A stretch of 64,000 bases of DNA from Meconema thalassinum. Taxonomy: Eukaryota > Arthropoda > Insecta > Orthoptera > Tettigoniidae. The stretch lies in the NCBI GenBank assembly GCA_946902985.2, contig OX336391.1, forward strand, positions 142,541,074-142,605,073, in the 5' to 3' direction. Of the stretch, positions 10,250 through 21,840 are shown piece after piece (the first letter of the stretch is position 1; each line of letters starts with the position of its first letter). The notes below the pieces were generated by a model. That model did no database searches, was not told the origin of the DNA, and saw only the letters and a list, made by a program, of their open reading frames with translations. Both the position numbers and the translations under genes were made by a program.

Positions 10250-11190
10250 GTTACTCCCGCTTGACTTGGAATGATCAATACAGATTACGGTGGACCAGGA
10301 TTTACTCTTGATGCTCATATATTCTCTTGAAGATTATAACTTCTCCTCAATTTCCGTTATTTGATTTGGTGTGGATAAATGGTTTGTGTCCAAGTGAAAA
10401 GTAGATGGCCAACAGACAGGTACGTTGAAAGAAACAGAGATACTAACATGTTCGTTGGCACACGAATGTTGTAACAAACATTCGAAATGAACATTTGGCA
10501 GGATCCTGCCTTAGTGTGGATCTTGTATTTCGGAGTGGTGAAATCTTAGCAATCGGATGCTGCTACCTGCCGTAACCTGAGCCACTCAATGAAGCTTGAG
10601 GTTTAAGATAGGCCATGTGACTCGAGACAAGTTCATCGAATCAATCACTTTGATTGATTGATGCTCTGGATAACTTTTATAATGATACTGTTTAATTTAA
10701 TGTTAAGTCGTGTTCCGGTTCCAGTGGTGACCTCAGGGCACTCCAGACAGCCACTGTGGGCCGACAAACTGGCCTGTCAGACTGTCGACAGATCACCCGC
10801 AGGACTCAAGGAAAGAAGCGTAGCCCATGAATGTCATTAAGGAAGAATAATGCAGCCAATTACCTTCCACAATGAAATATTTAGAGTCCTTTAAATACTC
10901 TTATATAACTAGCAACCACCGTTCTCACGTCACCGATAAAGATGACAAGAAAAGATACACCTTCCCCTGAATTATGAATAACCTACGCAAATCTTACTTC
11001 TCCGCGAATTTTCCGCAATTAAACGTACAATTTACTGAAGTTTTAATAAGCCTATTATAATATTAAGAAGAACTGAGGAAACTTATTTCTTCAGCCTTGG
11101 ATACTATGCACTGCTGTTCTCGCGAGGTAGGGAACAAATTGCAACAGCTTAAATCTAGATTATTGACTCAATGTCTTTATCATTATCTTA
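10250..11190. other. Unassigned sequence
   Basis: No gene or recognised repeat. Confidence 0.5.
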
Positions 11191-11194
11191 ATAA

Positions 11195-11262
11195 ATGATG
11201 ATGATGATGATAATTGTTGTTTTAAGGGGCCTAACATCTAGGTTATCGGCCCCTCTTAATAA
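11195..11262 (-). repeat. Family-R 3' end fragment
   Basis: Contains GATGATGATAATTGTTGTTT and the hairpin GGGGCC-TAAC...TTA-GGCCCC seen at the ends of the full copies at 21.8, 34.9 and 43.8 kb. Confidence 0.75.
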
Positions 11263-11265
11263 ATG

Positions 11266-11745
11266 AGCCAATCTGGTATTCATGCTCCAATTTTATAATA
11301 TATGTGAAAATAACTTTAAAATTCTCATATGTCGTATATGATAAATGATAGTAATAATATGAATATTGTAAGGTACTTGTATATTTGATTTGTAAACCCA
11401 TCTTCTCTATGCCAGCTTTCATACATCTCTTGGGGTTGTATCTTGAAAATAAAAAGGAAGGTACACAAGGAATCCTTTACCTCAACTTACCCAACTAGAA
11501 ACACAATCAAAGAATGTAATCCGAAGAGTGCGCTTATCCGATAAATACAATTTAAATTTATTTAAATTTATAAAATCAAAAAAGTATAAATTTTCTTAAT
11601 TAAAAAATTGTAAAAAAGATTTTCTATTTACAAAGTATTGAAAATTAAAAACTAACAAATTTAAAAATTTAAAAACATTAAAAAGTAAAATAAATAAATA
11701 AAGAAATTGTAATAAATAAAAAATCAATTAATAACAATCATATAT
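11266..11745. other. AT-rich unassigned sequence
   Basis: 11520-11745 is very A/T-rich. No gene seen. Confidence 0.5.
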
Positions 11746-11747
11746 TT

Positions 11748-12168
11748 TCCTTCTTCTTCTTCTTCATTTCCCATTTCCATTTCCCTGGGTCGGGTTGCGA
11801 ATCAAGGACCTCCACAGTTGTCTATCCCTCCACCATTCATTTCCTTCTTTCAATACTTCTTTTTTTTTTACTCCTCTATTCTCTATGCTTTCCTTCACCG
11901 TATCTAACCACCTCTTTCTGGGCCTTCCTCGTGGTCTTCTTCCTGGTATTTTCTCCATAAATATTCTTTTTGGTACTCTATATTCTTCCATTCTCATCAT
12001 ATGTCCGTACCACTTCAGCTTACTGGTCTCTATCTTGTCTTGTCTCCCTAATGTCCACATTTCTGATTTTATCCCTCCGTGTCTTCCCAATTATTCCTCT
12101 AAGGAACTTCATCTCGGCTGCTTGGATTCGGCTTTCATCACGTTTTGTTGTGGTCATACTCTTGTTAA
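11748..12168 (-). pseudogene. Non-LTR retrotransposon (RTE-like) C-terminal fragment
   Basis: The minus strand encodes the far C-terminal part of a LINE polyprotein, downstream of the reverse transcriptase catalytic core. From 12168 the reading is AAEMKFLRGIIGKTRRDKI, then a frameshift near 12030, then KLKWYGHMMRM, GRRPRGRPRKRWLDTVKESI and DRQLWRSLIRNP. The stop codon merges into a (GAA)n tail at 11750-11764, typical of RTE-type 3' ends. No catalytic domain remains; the copy is 5'-truncated and dead. Confidence 0.85.
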
Positions 12169-12204
12169 TGAAACATTCTCGTGTGATTAGGAGTTACTAA
12201 GAAG

Positions 12205-13129
12205 CCTTTTCGCAAAACATGTAAATCGCTAGAACATTAACTTTATCCCATCGAATTTATAGAACATTTAATAAGAAGAACGGAAGTTTTCCGTTGGTTC
12301 ACTTACAGTAAGGTACAGGATATCACGAGCTGGCTTTTCATCACTGGTTCCAAGGTTCAAACCTAGGTCGTTCAGCATCAAATCTATGCTGGACAAAGCA
12401 GAGATGTAACCGACATTAAACCATTGTCAGCATCATTCATTTCTCATCAGATATGTTCCTGAGTATTCAGCTAGAGATGGAACTATATCCGCCCTAAAAT
12501 ACCGACTCGAATTGTGTACTGCATTTCGAATTCAGTAACTTATCCAAAAGATAACCCAATACCAATGCCTCGAAGGCAGTTGAATCTCCCAGTCTCTTAT
12601 ATAAGGTTTGAGGTTAGACATTCATACAAATAATAGACTAATAATAACAAAAGTGGTACTGTATCTATATCGACTTGTGTAAATCTAGCCCTCAGTAGGT
12701 TCAAGAGGTAAATGGCCACAGTTATTACTTACAACGCAAGACGCATCTGAACGTGATTAAAAATGCTAATTTGCATTTATACTCGCTTATTCTGACAGAG
12801 CAGAATAAAACACGTACGTCAAAGTATTCAATGAACTTACGAAAATAAGCTGTGACAGTGAACATACAGCACGTCTCCAAGCTAAGAACAGGAAAATGAA
12901 GATTGGTCCTACCATTTCTAAATGATTTAGAAATTGTTTATAACTACAGTAGTTCATTTACCAACCCAGTGAAATAAGGCATTCTGCAGAATATCCTTAC
13001 ACAGGCTACTCGGAACTACATGACGAAAATTGAGCCACTAATTTTGGACTAGGGGCGATCAAGTTCGTCGCAAGGCACAAATTTACTTGTGGAAGTGAGA
13101 ACACAACAATACAGTATTAAATAATACAG

Positions 13130-13130
<1 letters not shown>
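12205..13130. other. Mostly unassigned; decayed SINE A near 12310-12470
   Basis: 12310-12470 keeps a weak SINE A pattern (GGTTCAAACCTAGG, CTATGCTGGACAAAG, CATTCATTTCTCATC). The remainder shows no gene. Confidence 0.45.
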
Positions 13131-13133
<3 letters not shown>

Positions 13134-13160
<27 letters not shown>

Positions 13161-13490
13161 GTAAGCTTCCGTGGCTTAGGCGGCAGCACGCCGGCCTCTC
13201 GTCGCTGGGCCGTGGTTCAAATCCCGGTCACTCCATATGAGATCTGTGCTGGACAAAACGGAAGCAGACAGGTTTTTCTCCGGGTACTCCGGTTTTCCCT
13301 GTCAAAATTTCATTCCAGCAACACACTCCACTATCATTTCATTTCATCTGTCATACATTTAATCATTGCCCCAGAGGAGTGCGTCAGGCCTCGGTAGCCG
13401 GCACAGTTCATATCCTCGCCGCTAGATGGGGGCTTCATTCATTCCATTCCTGACCCGGTCGGAGACTGGAAGCAGGCTGTGGATTTTCAT

Positions 13491-13548
<58 letters not shown>
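13134..13548 (+). repeat. SINE family A copy inside a (TTTA)n tract
   Basis: The SINE spans about 13161-13490, with head GGCTTAGGCGGCAGC, B-box GGTTCAAATCCC and end GGATTTTCAT. TTTA repeats lie on both sides (13134-13160, 13489-13548), so it inserted into, or helped expand, this microsatellite. Confidence 0.9.
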
Positions 13549-13549
<1 letters not shown>

Positions 13550-13680
13550 GCGTATGACTTTTACTGCTGGGAGTGTCCGAGGCCATGTCCGGCTCGCCCT
13601 AGTTTGTAGCTGCTTCTATGCGGACACCCATGGAGTGAGCTACAAGTACGTCGCGTGTGCATGAGATGAAATGAATGACG
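13549..13680 (-). repeat. SINE family J 3' fragment
   Basis: Shares AGCGTATG, GGGAGTGTCCGAGG and GTAGCTGCTTCTA with the complete family J unit at 59.0 kb; the head is absent. Confidence 0.7.
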
Positions 13681-13689
13681 ATTAATGAG

Positions 13690-13915
13690 CAAGTTCAATT
13701 GCAAGTAGTTCCAAATTTGGCTACCAGATGGCACTGACACCTCATGGTGAACGTTGGAACTTGATAGAGCGTTACTAACGAAATATAACCGACAAATTTG
13801 GCTACACACTACCAATTGTAGTGGTAGGTTCTTTTTCATGCCATAAATCTATGACATGGGTCCGCCGGCTTTACTTCCACTCCGATGGAAGGCATACTGA
13901 AGGATTTTAACGCAT
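13690..13915 (-). repeat. SINE family B fragment
   Basis: Minus-strand middle part of family B, with CCATAAATCTATGACATGGG, TTACTTCCACTCCGATGGA and GGCATACTGAAGG. The head is lost at the right edge. Confidence 0.8.
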
Positions 13916-14167
13916 CGTGCCTTGAGTGACTCTATTACACTGACCATGAACGTCAACTACACGAGAACATCTTTACAGAGATATTGTGGGGAACTGCGTT
14001 TTAAAAAGTACAGTATATTGATAGTTAAAATTGCTATAGCCAGTAGTCTTCGCTCATGCAATTTAAGCCACTGAAGCTGAATGAAGTATTGTGTGATATG
14101 CTCATCTCTGCGTATAAATCAAGGATGGATTTAACACAGGAATTGTGCTCGTTGAATTTTGATATTA

Positions 14168-14966
14168 GCGGCTTCGGTGGCGTAGTTGGTAGCGTGCTGA
14201 GTTTCTATGCCCAAGATCGCGGGTTCAAACCCGGCCGAAGTCGTCGGGATTTTTAAGAGCGTTAATATCCCTCAGTATGCATTCCTTCGGAGGGGAAGTA
14301 AATCCGGCGGTCCCATGTCATAGATTTATGGCATGAAAAAGAACCTTCCACTAACTACACTTGTAGAAGCTAAAATTTATAAAAAATTTAATAATTTTAT
14401 TAATGCAGCCAATGACCATGTACTTTTCTTTTCAGGACGGGTCAGGGAAGGGATATTGGAAGGAAATCGGCCGTGGACCTATTGAAAGGAACCGTCCCGG
14501 CATTTGCCTGGTGGTGAAAATGGGAAACCTCGAAAACCATTTTCAGGACGGCTGAGGTGGGATTCGAACCCACACTCTCCCGATGCCAGCGAGGCACTAG
14601 GTAGCGCGTCAGCGCTCTCGGCCACCGCGGCCGGTGAAGCTAAAATTTGTAGGTTAGTTTGAAAAAGCTATATTAGTTCCAACGTTCGCCGCCAGGTGCT
14701 GACTGCGATGCCGCTTAGTAGCCACGTTCGCAGCTAGGGGTCATAGACGGTAGAATTTGGTAGCAAAAGTAGGAACTACTTGAAAATATTAATCGTCTGC
14801 AGTCCTACCTAAATCACAGATAACACACACTAATACAGTCATCACAATTAACACCGGTTATCAGACAAATTCTACACACACCCAAAGTACACGGGGCTAC
14901 ATGACCACGTTGTCACAGCCCCTAAACTGAGTAGCTAACCAAACCAACCAACGAATTTTGATGTGA
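14168..14966 (+). repeat. SINE family B copy split by a family H SINE
   Basis: Head GCGGCTTCGGTGGCGTAG with B-box GGTTCAAACCCGG, body CTTCGGAGGGGAAGTAAA and 3' end ACACGGGGCTACATGACC up to CCAACCAACG. A minus-strand family H SINE (14379-14634) interrupts it, flanked by GAAGCTAAAATTT on both sides (14366-14378, 14635-14647). Confidence 0.88.
14379..14634 (-). repeat. SINE family H copy
   Basis: The minus-strand head GGCCGCGGTGGCCGAGAGCG has an extended variable region and B-box GGTTCGAATCCC, suggesting a Ser/Leu-type tRNA origin. The central module AGGCAAATGCCGGGACGG follows. It ends in an AT-rich tail and is bounded by 13-bp direct repeats. Confidence 0.88.
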
Positions 14967-15464
14967 AGTGTTTCTGAAATATCAGTCTAAACCACTGAGC
15001 AATACTCCAATACAGGATATACCAGGGACTGAGAAAATAATTTATACAGCACCACCCATTACTACATCCGCCCCCAGCGTGCCTCAGCTCGGGTTTCGGG
15101 CAAGCTATTATGTTCTCATCGACTGACACTTTGACAACTGGATTTGGGGGTGTTATCAAACAAGGGGTGGGATTTATTGGTCTCCAGAGACGTGTTCAAC
15201 ATCCTGACTGAGTGTGTTCTTTCCTTACAGCGATATCGGTTTAAGAGTAACAATTACGTTTTATTACGCCCCCAAATGACATCATTCGAAAACTGACTGC
15301 AATTGATTACAGTATTGTATTTGAAAATTGTTCAGAACGGGCTGCCCATTGTACATCATGAGAATTGGCACTTACATTGTGAGGTTTGTTTTAATTGGCA
15401 CTTAAATGTGTCGTTAATGTGACAGCAAGTGGTTGCTGGTATAGCAGCCATCGCCTTCTGTACG

Positions 15465-15960
15465 GGCAGCTTCGGTGGCGGTGGCTGAGCTTATATGCCC
15501 AAGATTGCGGGTTCAAACCCGGCCGAAGTCGTCGGATTTTTTAAGAGCGTTAAAAATCCCTCAGTATGCCTTCCTTCGGAGGGGAAGTAAAGCCGGCGGG
15601 CCCATGTCATAGATTTATGGCATGTAAAAGAACCTTCAACTACACTTGTGTGAAGCTAAAATTTGTAGTTTAGATTTGATCAACGCTCTATAAGTTCCAA
15701 CGTTCGCCACCAGGTGCTGGTTGCGGTGGCATCTAGTAACCAAGTTTACAGCTAGGTGTCGTTGACGGTAACATTTGGTAGCAATAGTAGGGACTACTTG
15801 AAATTGGTCGTCTGAAGTCCTCACCTGAACTACAGATAACACACACTAATTCAGTCATCACAATTAACACGGTTATCAGACAGATTCCACAAACACCCAA
15901 AATTGTGCACGGGACTACATGGCCGCGTTGTCGCAGCCCCTAAACTGAGGAACCAACCAA
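15465..15960 (+). repeat. SINE family B copy, nearly complete
   Basis: Head CAGCTTCGGTGGCG, B-box GGTTCAAACCCGG and complete body to GGAACCAACCAA. A target duplication CGCCTTyTGTACG (one mismatch) is at 15452-15464 and 15961-15973. The body holds an imperfect palindrome CATGTCATAGATTTATGG. Confidence 0.9.
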
Positions 15961-15990
15961 CGCCTTTTGTACGCATTGAGACTACACTCC

Positions 15991-16478
15991 TAGCGGCTTC
16001 GGCGGCGTAGTCGGTAGCATGCTGAGCGTCTATGCCCAAGATTGTGGGTTCAAATCCGGCCGAAGTCGTCGGATTTTTAAGAGCGTTAAAAATCCCTCAG
16101 TATGCCTTCCTTCGGAGGGGAAGTAAAGCCGGCGGTCCCATATCATAGATTTATGGCATGTTAAAGAACCTTCCACTAATTACACCTGTGTGAAGCTAAA
16201 TTGTATAGGTTAAGAATGTAAACAACGCTCTTAGGTTCCTACGTTCGTTGCCAAGAGCCGACTGCGGTGAAGTCTGGTAGCTAAGTTATGAACTAGTGGT
16301 CGTTGACGGTGGCGTTTGGTGGCAAAAGTAGGAACTACTTGAAAATTGATCGTCTGCAGTCCTTACTTGAATTAAAACAGATACACAAACTAATACAGTC
16401 ATCACAATTAACACCGGTTATCAGATAGATTCTACACACACCCAAAGTACACGGAGCTACATGACCGCGTTGTCGCCA
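15991..16478 (+). repeat. SINE family B copy, nearly complete
   Basis: Third family B copy in the same orientation within 2.3 kb. Head GCGGCTTCGGCGGCGTAG, B-box-like GGTTCAAATCCGG, and 3' module to CATGACCGCGTTGTCGCC. Confidence 0.88.
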
Positions 16479-17080
16479 ACCAGACCACACAGTTGTTCTG
16501 GATTCGATTCCAGACTTAGCAAAGCGGGTTGGAATGGAGATCGCTCAGCCTCGCGAGGCAAACATGAGAAACGGTGGGTGTGATTGCCGACAGTTAAAGG
16601 CCTCCCTGGAAGGTGAGGGTGGGTGCTACGCCACTGCGTCGCGTGAAAGTTACACAAATCAAAGAATATTGAAGCAAGAAGTTCGGTAAATTCAATAATT
16701 CCCTACAGAAGTCGTTAATAATGGTGTTGTGCGGGCCACACAATACCAAGCAGTTGCCCGTATAGTTGAGCACAATAGAAAGTTCAACTCTTATCGTTTC
16801 AATGGGGGAACCGGTGACGGAAGTACAGTATTACTTTATTATTCTCACACGATTGTGTACATATTAATCACGTGTATTAACACGCTTACGGAATATTGTT
16901 TCACACATTTTTGGGAACGGGAACGGGAATGGGAAAATATGTAGTCAATGGCGTTGGAATACCGGGTAATTTTATTTATACGTATCACTCTTGATCAGCT
17001 ATCTACCTGTGAAGTGCCAGCCAGCTAATGATTAAAATATTTAAGATAAGAAAATCCTTTCCGCTTGAAAGAATGGGAAG
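16479..17080. other. Degenerate SINE-like start, then unassigned
   Basis: 16495-16600 weakly resembles the family D head and body (GGATTCGATTCCAGAC, CAGCCTCGCGAGGCAAA). 16909-16935 holds GGGAACGGGAACGGGAATGG, related to the 3.8-kb minisatellite. No gene. Confidence 0.4.
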
Positions 17081-17082
17081 TA

Positions 17083-17757
17083 GGAGGGCTGTTTTTTTAA
17101 GTAAGGGTCTTTTTTTTTACCCATAGTTAGTGCGCACGCCGCAACAAGCTTGCGCGCTACCTCCCGGCATCCTTTGCGAACAAGCAGGCGTCAGTTGCAG
17201 CTGTGTAGATAACCTGTACGCTGAACTGTGCATCTTTACAATGTTCACGATTATTGATTCGCCCGCCGCGTGTGAGGTACGATCTGTGATATATTTTTTG
17301 AGTGCAAGAAACATATCCGTTGCAGACATTCATCGTCAGCTTTGTGAGGTGTATGGTGATAGTCTAATGCAATGACGGAAGATGAAGTGCGAAAATGGGT
17401 ACGCGAGTTCAAAAGTGGCCGTGAAAATGATCATGACGATGAACGCTCAGGTCTGTGATCACAGATGACTTGATGACTGCAATTGACACGAAAATTCTCG
17501 AGGACCTAAGATTCATGATAATCACTCTCTCAATGGATTTTCCTCAAGTGTGAATTCTTGGTTGGCAATGCAGGCGGCAAACTTTCATTGACAGGGATTT
17601 CAGAACTTAGTTTTAAGGTATGGCAAGTGCCTATATAAACAAGGCAACTATGTAGAAAAATAGAGGAAGGTATGTAAAACCTAAAAATAAATGTGGTTTC
17701 AAAATAAAATGTTCGGTTAATTTAAAAAAAAGGCCCTTACTTAAAAAACAGCCCTCG
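17083..17757 (+). mobile_element. Mini-mariner, internally deleted
   Basis: TIRs GAGGGCTGTTTTTTTAAGTA (left) and the inverse of GCCCTTACTTAAAAAACAGC (right) are flanked by TA (17081-17082, 17758-17759). Residual transposase on the plus strand begins with the N-terminal helix-turn-helix region (SARNISVADIHRQLCEVYGD, 17300-17365). It continues with frame damage through ITDDLMTAIDTKI and SLSMDFPQV, then jumps to the C-terminal end (NLVLRYGKCLYKQGNYVEK, stop near 17650). The catalytic DDD core is missing. Confidence 0.9.
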
Positions 17758-18031
17758 TATTCGGGATACATTACGACCATATTTGCCTCTTAAATGTGCG
17801 CTTAAACAATATTAAGTTAAATAAACGAGATAACGCTCTATACACCATAGAGGTATAGTGAGTGCAATGACAATTATTTACCGTTGCCAAGGTCCCGCAG
17901 ACGGCCAGAAATTGAGTTGAGCGGAACTCTTTGGTGTTTGTTATAAACTTTTGGTGGCATCAATAGTATTATAATAGGCCAATCTTACGAGAAAACCGTT
18001 TTACATATTTTATTTTTATTTTATTTCATAT

Positions 18032-18291
18032 GAAAATGAAAATCCACAGCTTGCTTCCAGTCGACCGACCGGGTCAGGGAATGGATTGAATGAATCTAGC
18101 GGCAAGGATATGAAATGTGCCGGATGCCGAAGCCTGTCACACTCCCCTGGGGCAATGATTAAGTGAATGACAAGATGCAATGAAATGATAGTGGAGCGTG
18201 TTGCTGGAATGAAATTGTGACAGGGAAAACCGAAGTACCCGGAGAAAAACCTGTCTGCCTCCGCTTCGTCCAGCACAAATCTCACATGGAA
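18032..18291 (-). repeat. SINE family A copy, 5'-truncated
   Basis: Body without the tRNA head. A 12-bp target duplication TTTATTTCATAT flanks it (18020-18031 and 18292-18303), so the truncation occurred at insertion. Confidence 0.88.
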
Positions 18292-18475
18292 TTTATTTCA
18301 TATATGTTTTTATAATTAATTAAATTATTTATTTACCAGAAAATGTAACCATACAAATGGGTGGGGGAGAGGGCAAGCTTCACATACACTGAAGTGCCTT
18401 CGTTGATGGAGGCAAAAACAATTTACATTTTACATGTCTAGAATACTACGAGTATATAGACCACAGTACATATAA

Positions 18476-20135
18476 TTTTATTAGCCTAATTTCATTTATG
18501 AAAAGCAAAAAAAAAAGGCTTCTTAGATCACCTTTTGTCTGTGTGTGTGGGTGTGAGTGCGTATATGTGTGGGTGTCCCTAATAAAATCTAAACGGCTGG
18601 AGAGATTTTAATGAACCTCAGTAAGATCATAGTACTATTTTGGCCGACCCCGTCTGAGCCCTTTAAAATAATGTTATTACGTCTCACCAATCCAACATGG
18701 CGGCTGTGCGAAATATTTCACCGGCATTCTATATCTCCGAAACTGTTAATGATATCACCCCGAAAATTAGTTCGTTGATAAACGGCACTACCAACCGTTC
18801 ATCTATGTAACATTCAAAAACCTGTTAAGTACAAAACGAGCATGGTGGCCAAGCAAAGTTGAAACATTTAAATGGACTTGTCTAGCGATTTAACCATCCG
18901 AGCGCAGTGAAACTTGGCACAGCAAATGTTTATACACATTGTAATGCACTGAAATTTAATCTAGTTCAATTAGAGAAAAATTTAAAGTGGGAGTGAAGAT
19001 TCAAGGAGAAATAATTTCAACTCTGAGATTTGCTGATGACATCGTCATCTTGGCCGACAAGCCTGAGGATTTGAATGAGTTTTTGAATGGTATGGACTCC
19101 GTCTTACGGAAAGAATTCATGATGAAAATAAATAAATAAATATAAAACAAAAATACTGGAATGCAGCCGAAATAAATCAGAAACCTCTATGGAGATCAAA
19201 TTGGCAGGTGAAAAGCTGAAGGAAGTAGGAGACTTCTGTTACTTAGGAAGCAGAATAACCAGTGATGGACGAAGCAAAGAGGATATAAAAAGTAGGTTGG
19301 CTCAGGCAAAGAAAGCATTTCTACAAAAAAGGAATCTGCTGACATCGAATATAGATTTAAGTATTAGGAAGTCATTTTTGAAAGCCTTTGTCTGGAGCGT
19401 GGCGCTCTATAGGAGTGAAACTTGGACTATTGGTGCAGCAGAAAAGAGGAGAATTGAAGCATTTGAAATGTGGTGTTACAGGAGAATGATGAAGATCAGA
19501 TGGGTAGATAGGGTTACAAACAAAGAGGTATTTAGACGAGTGGGAGAGGAGAGATTTTTTTGGCGACTGCTAATGAAGAGAAGAGATAGGTTGGTAGGAC
19601 ACATACTAAGACACCCAGGAATAGCAAGCTTAGTTATGGAAGGAAGGGTCGAGGACAAAAACTGTAGGGGTAGGCCAAGGTTAGGGTATGTTAAACACAT
19701 TGCCTCAGATGTAGGGTGTGGTAGCTATGTAGAGATGAAACGATTAGCTCAGGACAGGGAGGCATGGAGAGCTGCATCAAACCAGTCAAAAGACTGAAGA
19801 CTCAAACAACAACAACAACAATTGTTGACATAACCTCAAGATGGCCACTGTGAGAAATTTTAAAATTAAGATTTTAATTCTCGTGTCCTAATCATGCGAT
19901 CGAAGTCAACGTTTGAATAATGAACCTAAGCACTAATAGTTGTCTAATAGTGCATGACGCTATGGCCTATTTATATATAAATCCAACATGGCAGCCATCC
20001 GACATATATAGACGCTTCTCAATATCTACGAATCTATTACAGCAAACTGAAATGTTGTATGTTGATAGAGGCAATTAACAAAAGTAGGATATATGAAAAT
20101 AGGCTAAATAGTTCTTCACGGAAATACTTGTTTAA
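18476..20135 (+). mobile_element. Helentron-like repeat, family II, copy B (split by a LINE)
   Basis: Starts at TAGCCTAATTTC (18482-18493), followed by (GT)n and half-units with ATGGCGGC-type motifs at 18697, 18842, 19841 and 19988. Ends at GAAAATAGGCTA (20095-20106), the hairpin TAGTTC-TTCACG-GAAATA (20109-20126) and CTTG. The LINE fragment at about 18966-19820 interrupts it at TTCAATT. Confidence 0.65.
18966..19820 (+). pseudogene. Non-LTR retrotransposon fragment with RT FADD motif
   Basis: 5'-truncated LINE. The segment 18978-19135 encodes the reverse transcriptase active-site region STLRFADDIVILADKPED, closed by a stop after MMKINK. A 202-codon frame 19189-19797 continues with the conserved C-terminal extension (GDFCYLGSRITSDGRSKEDI, FEMWCYRRMMKIRWVDRVTN, GHILRHPG, KRLAQDREAWRAASNQSKD). 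The stop is followed by (CAA)n. Target duplication is about CAATT. The clade is probably RTE/BovB- or CR1-like; I cannot settle this by eye. Without the N-terminal endonuclease it cannot move by itself. Confidence 0.9.
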
Positions 20136-20184
20136 TTCAAAATTAGTTCTACACTAGTTGTAGGCTCCCACAGAAGAGGGCTCT

Positions 20185-21490
20185 GACGTATCTCAAATGT
20201 GCAGTGGGGCTTTGAGCATTTCAGGAGTGCTCTAGTTGCTATGGTCACCAGTTAGATTGTTTAAGCTCCAATGCCCACAGACCGCTGTTGTCCTGCAATA
20301 CAGTGTTTGCTCAAAAGCTACAGTAGTCTATGTCTCAAATTCTCACTGTCATGCGGCAGAAATCCACTAATTAACCAACAGTCACTGGTGTATTAATCTG
20401 GCAAAGTCGTGGCAGGTCTTCAAAAATTATTTGGCAATTGGATTGGCATTTCGGAACTACGAGGTCATCCGAGTTGATATGGTATTTTGTAATGCTAAAT
20501 AAGGTATGGCTGGACATAATTTTGGTTGAAAACAAGTTGTTGATGACTCCACTTTTGAAAAGATTCCCTCAGGTAAACGATTCGTTTATAAAAAGTGGAG
20601 TGAAGTCGAAGGATGTATAGCATGCTTTCATGAAACAATATGAGTTTTAACGAGCAAACTAGTACAGTAAGGGACCACAGGTATGCTCATAGACCTCTAG
20701 GATACAAGATTCCCCGTTGTCCTACTTGTACCTATATTAGCGCGCTCTAGTCGCTATGGTTTCCAGTAAGGGACCGTGGTTATACTCATAATAGATCTCT
20801 TGGATACAAGATTGGTTGGTTGGTTTCTCAGTTTAGGTGCTGCGACAACGCGGTCATGTAGCCCCGTTTACTTTGGGTGTGTGTAGAATCTGTCTGATAA
20901 CCGGTGTTACTTGTGATGACTGTATTAGTGTGTGTAATCTGTTTTAATTCAAGTGAGGACTGCAGGCATTGAATTTTTTCAAGTAGTTCCTACTTTTGCC
21001 GCCAAACGCCACCGTCAACGACCAACTAGTTCAGAAATTAGTTACCAGATGCCACCGCAGTCGGCTCTTGACGACGAACGTAGGAACCTAAGAACGTTAG
21101 TCAAATGTTTAACCTATATCAATTTAGCTTCATACAGGTGTAATTAGTGGAAGGTTCTTTAACATGCCATAAATCTATGACATGAGACCGCCGGTTTTAC
21201 TTCCCCTCCGAAGGAAGGCATACTGAGGGATTTTTAACAGGATACAAGATTCCCCGTTGTCCAACTTGTACCTATAATGGAGCGCTCTAGTTGCTATGGG
21301 TACCAGTTAGATTATTTCAACTCCAATGCCAACAGACCGTTGTTCTGCAATCGAGTGCTTGCTCAGAAGCTATGTCTCAAACACTGCCAAGCGTCAGAAA
21401 TCCACTAATTAACCAACAGTCACTGATATTTTAATCTGACAAAGTCGTGGCATGTCTTCAAACATTATTTGGCAATTTGTTTGGCATTTG
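20185..21490 (+). repeat. Local duplication split by a SINE
   Basis: The stretch 20205-20455 (CTCTAGTTGCTATGG, CCAACAGTCACTGG, TTATTTGGCAATT) recurs at 21285-21490. A shorter third copy of the left part lies at 20675-20780 (GGATACAAGATTCCCCG). The SINE at 20814-21239 sits between copies. Confidence 0.75.
20814..21239 (-). repeat. SINE family B copy, head-truncated
   Basis: From the 3' end (GGTTGGTTGGTTTCTCAG) to the GGGATTTTTAA region, without the tRNA head. A 12-bp target duplication GGATACAAGATT is at 20802-20813 and 21240-21251. Confidence 0.9.
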
Positions 21491-21840
21491 GTTAATTAGT
21501 CAATAAATTTTAATAGGGTTATTCACTTGAGAGAATCGTTTGAAATATTGCAAAATAACAAGTTATCGATCAAGTAAAAACTTGTTCCTCTTGTCCGGAC
21601 ACTGCCTCATTAGAAATGCTAATGTCTACAGTCGTACGGAATTTGAATGTTAACAATCATCGTAAAGTAGCGCGAGGAATGTTAAACGGACAGCCACACC
21701 TACTGGCTACTTGCTTGGGGACAGTGATGTGGCCAGGGGTTCGGACACCCCCGACATTTTCGGACACTCCCGACATTTACGGACTAATGAGGGCGAATAC
21801 ATTTCATAATAAGAAAAGTATTAAAGAAACATACTGGAAA
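21491..21840. other. Unassigned sequence
   Basis: No gene. 21735-21785 holds a short duplication of the motif CGGACACyCCCGACATT. Confidence 0.5.
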
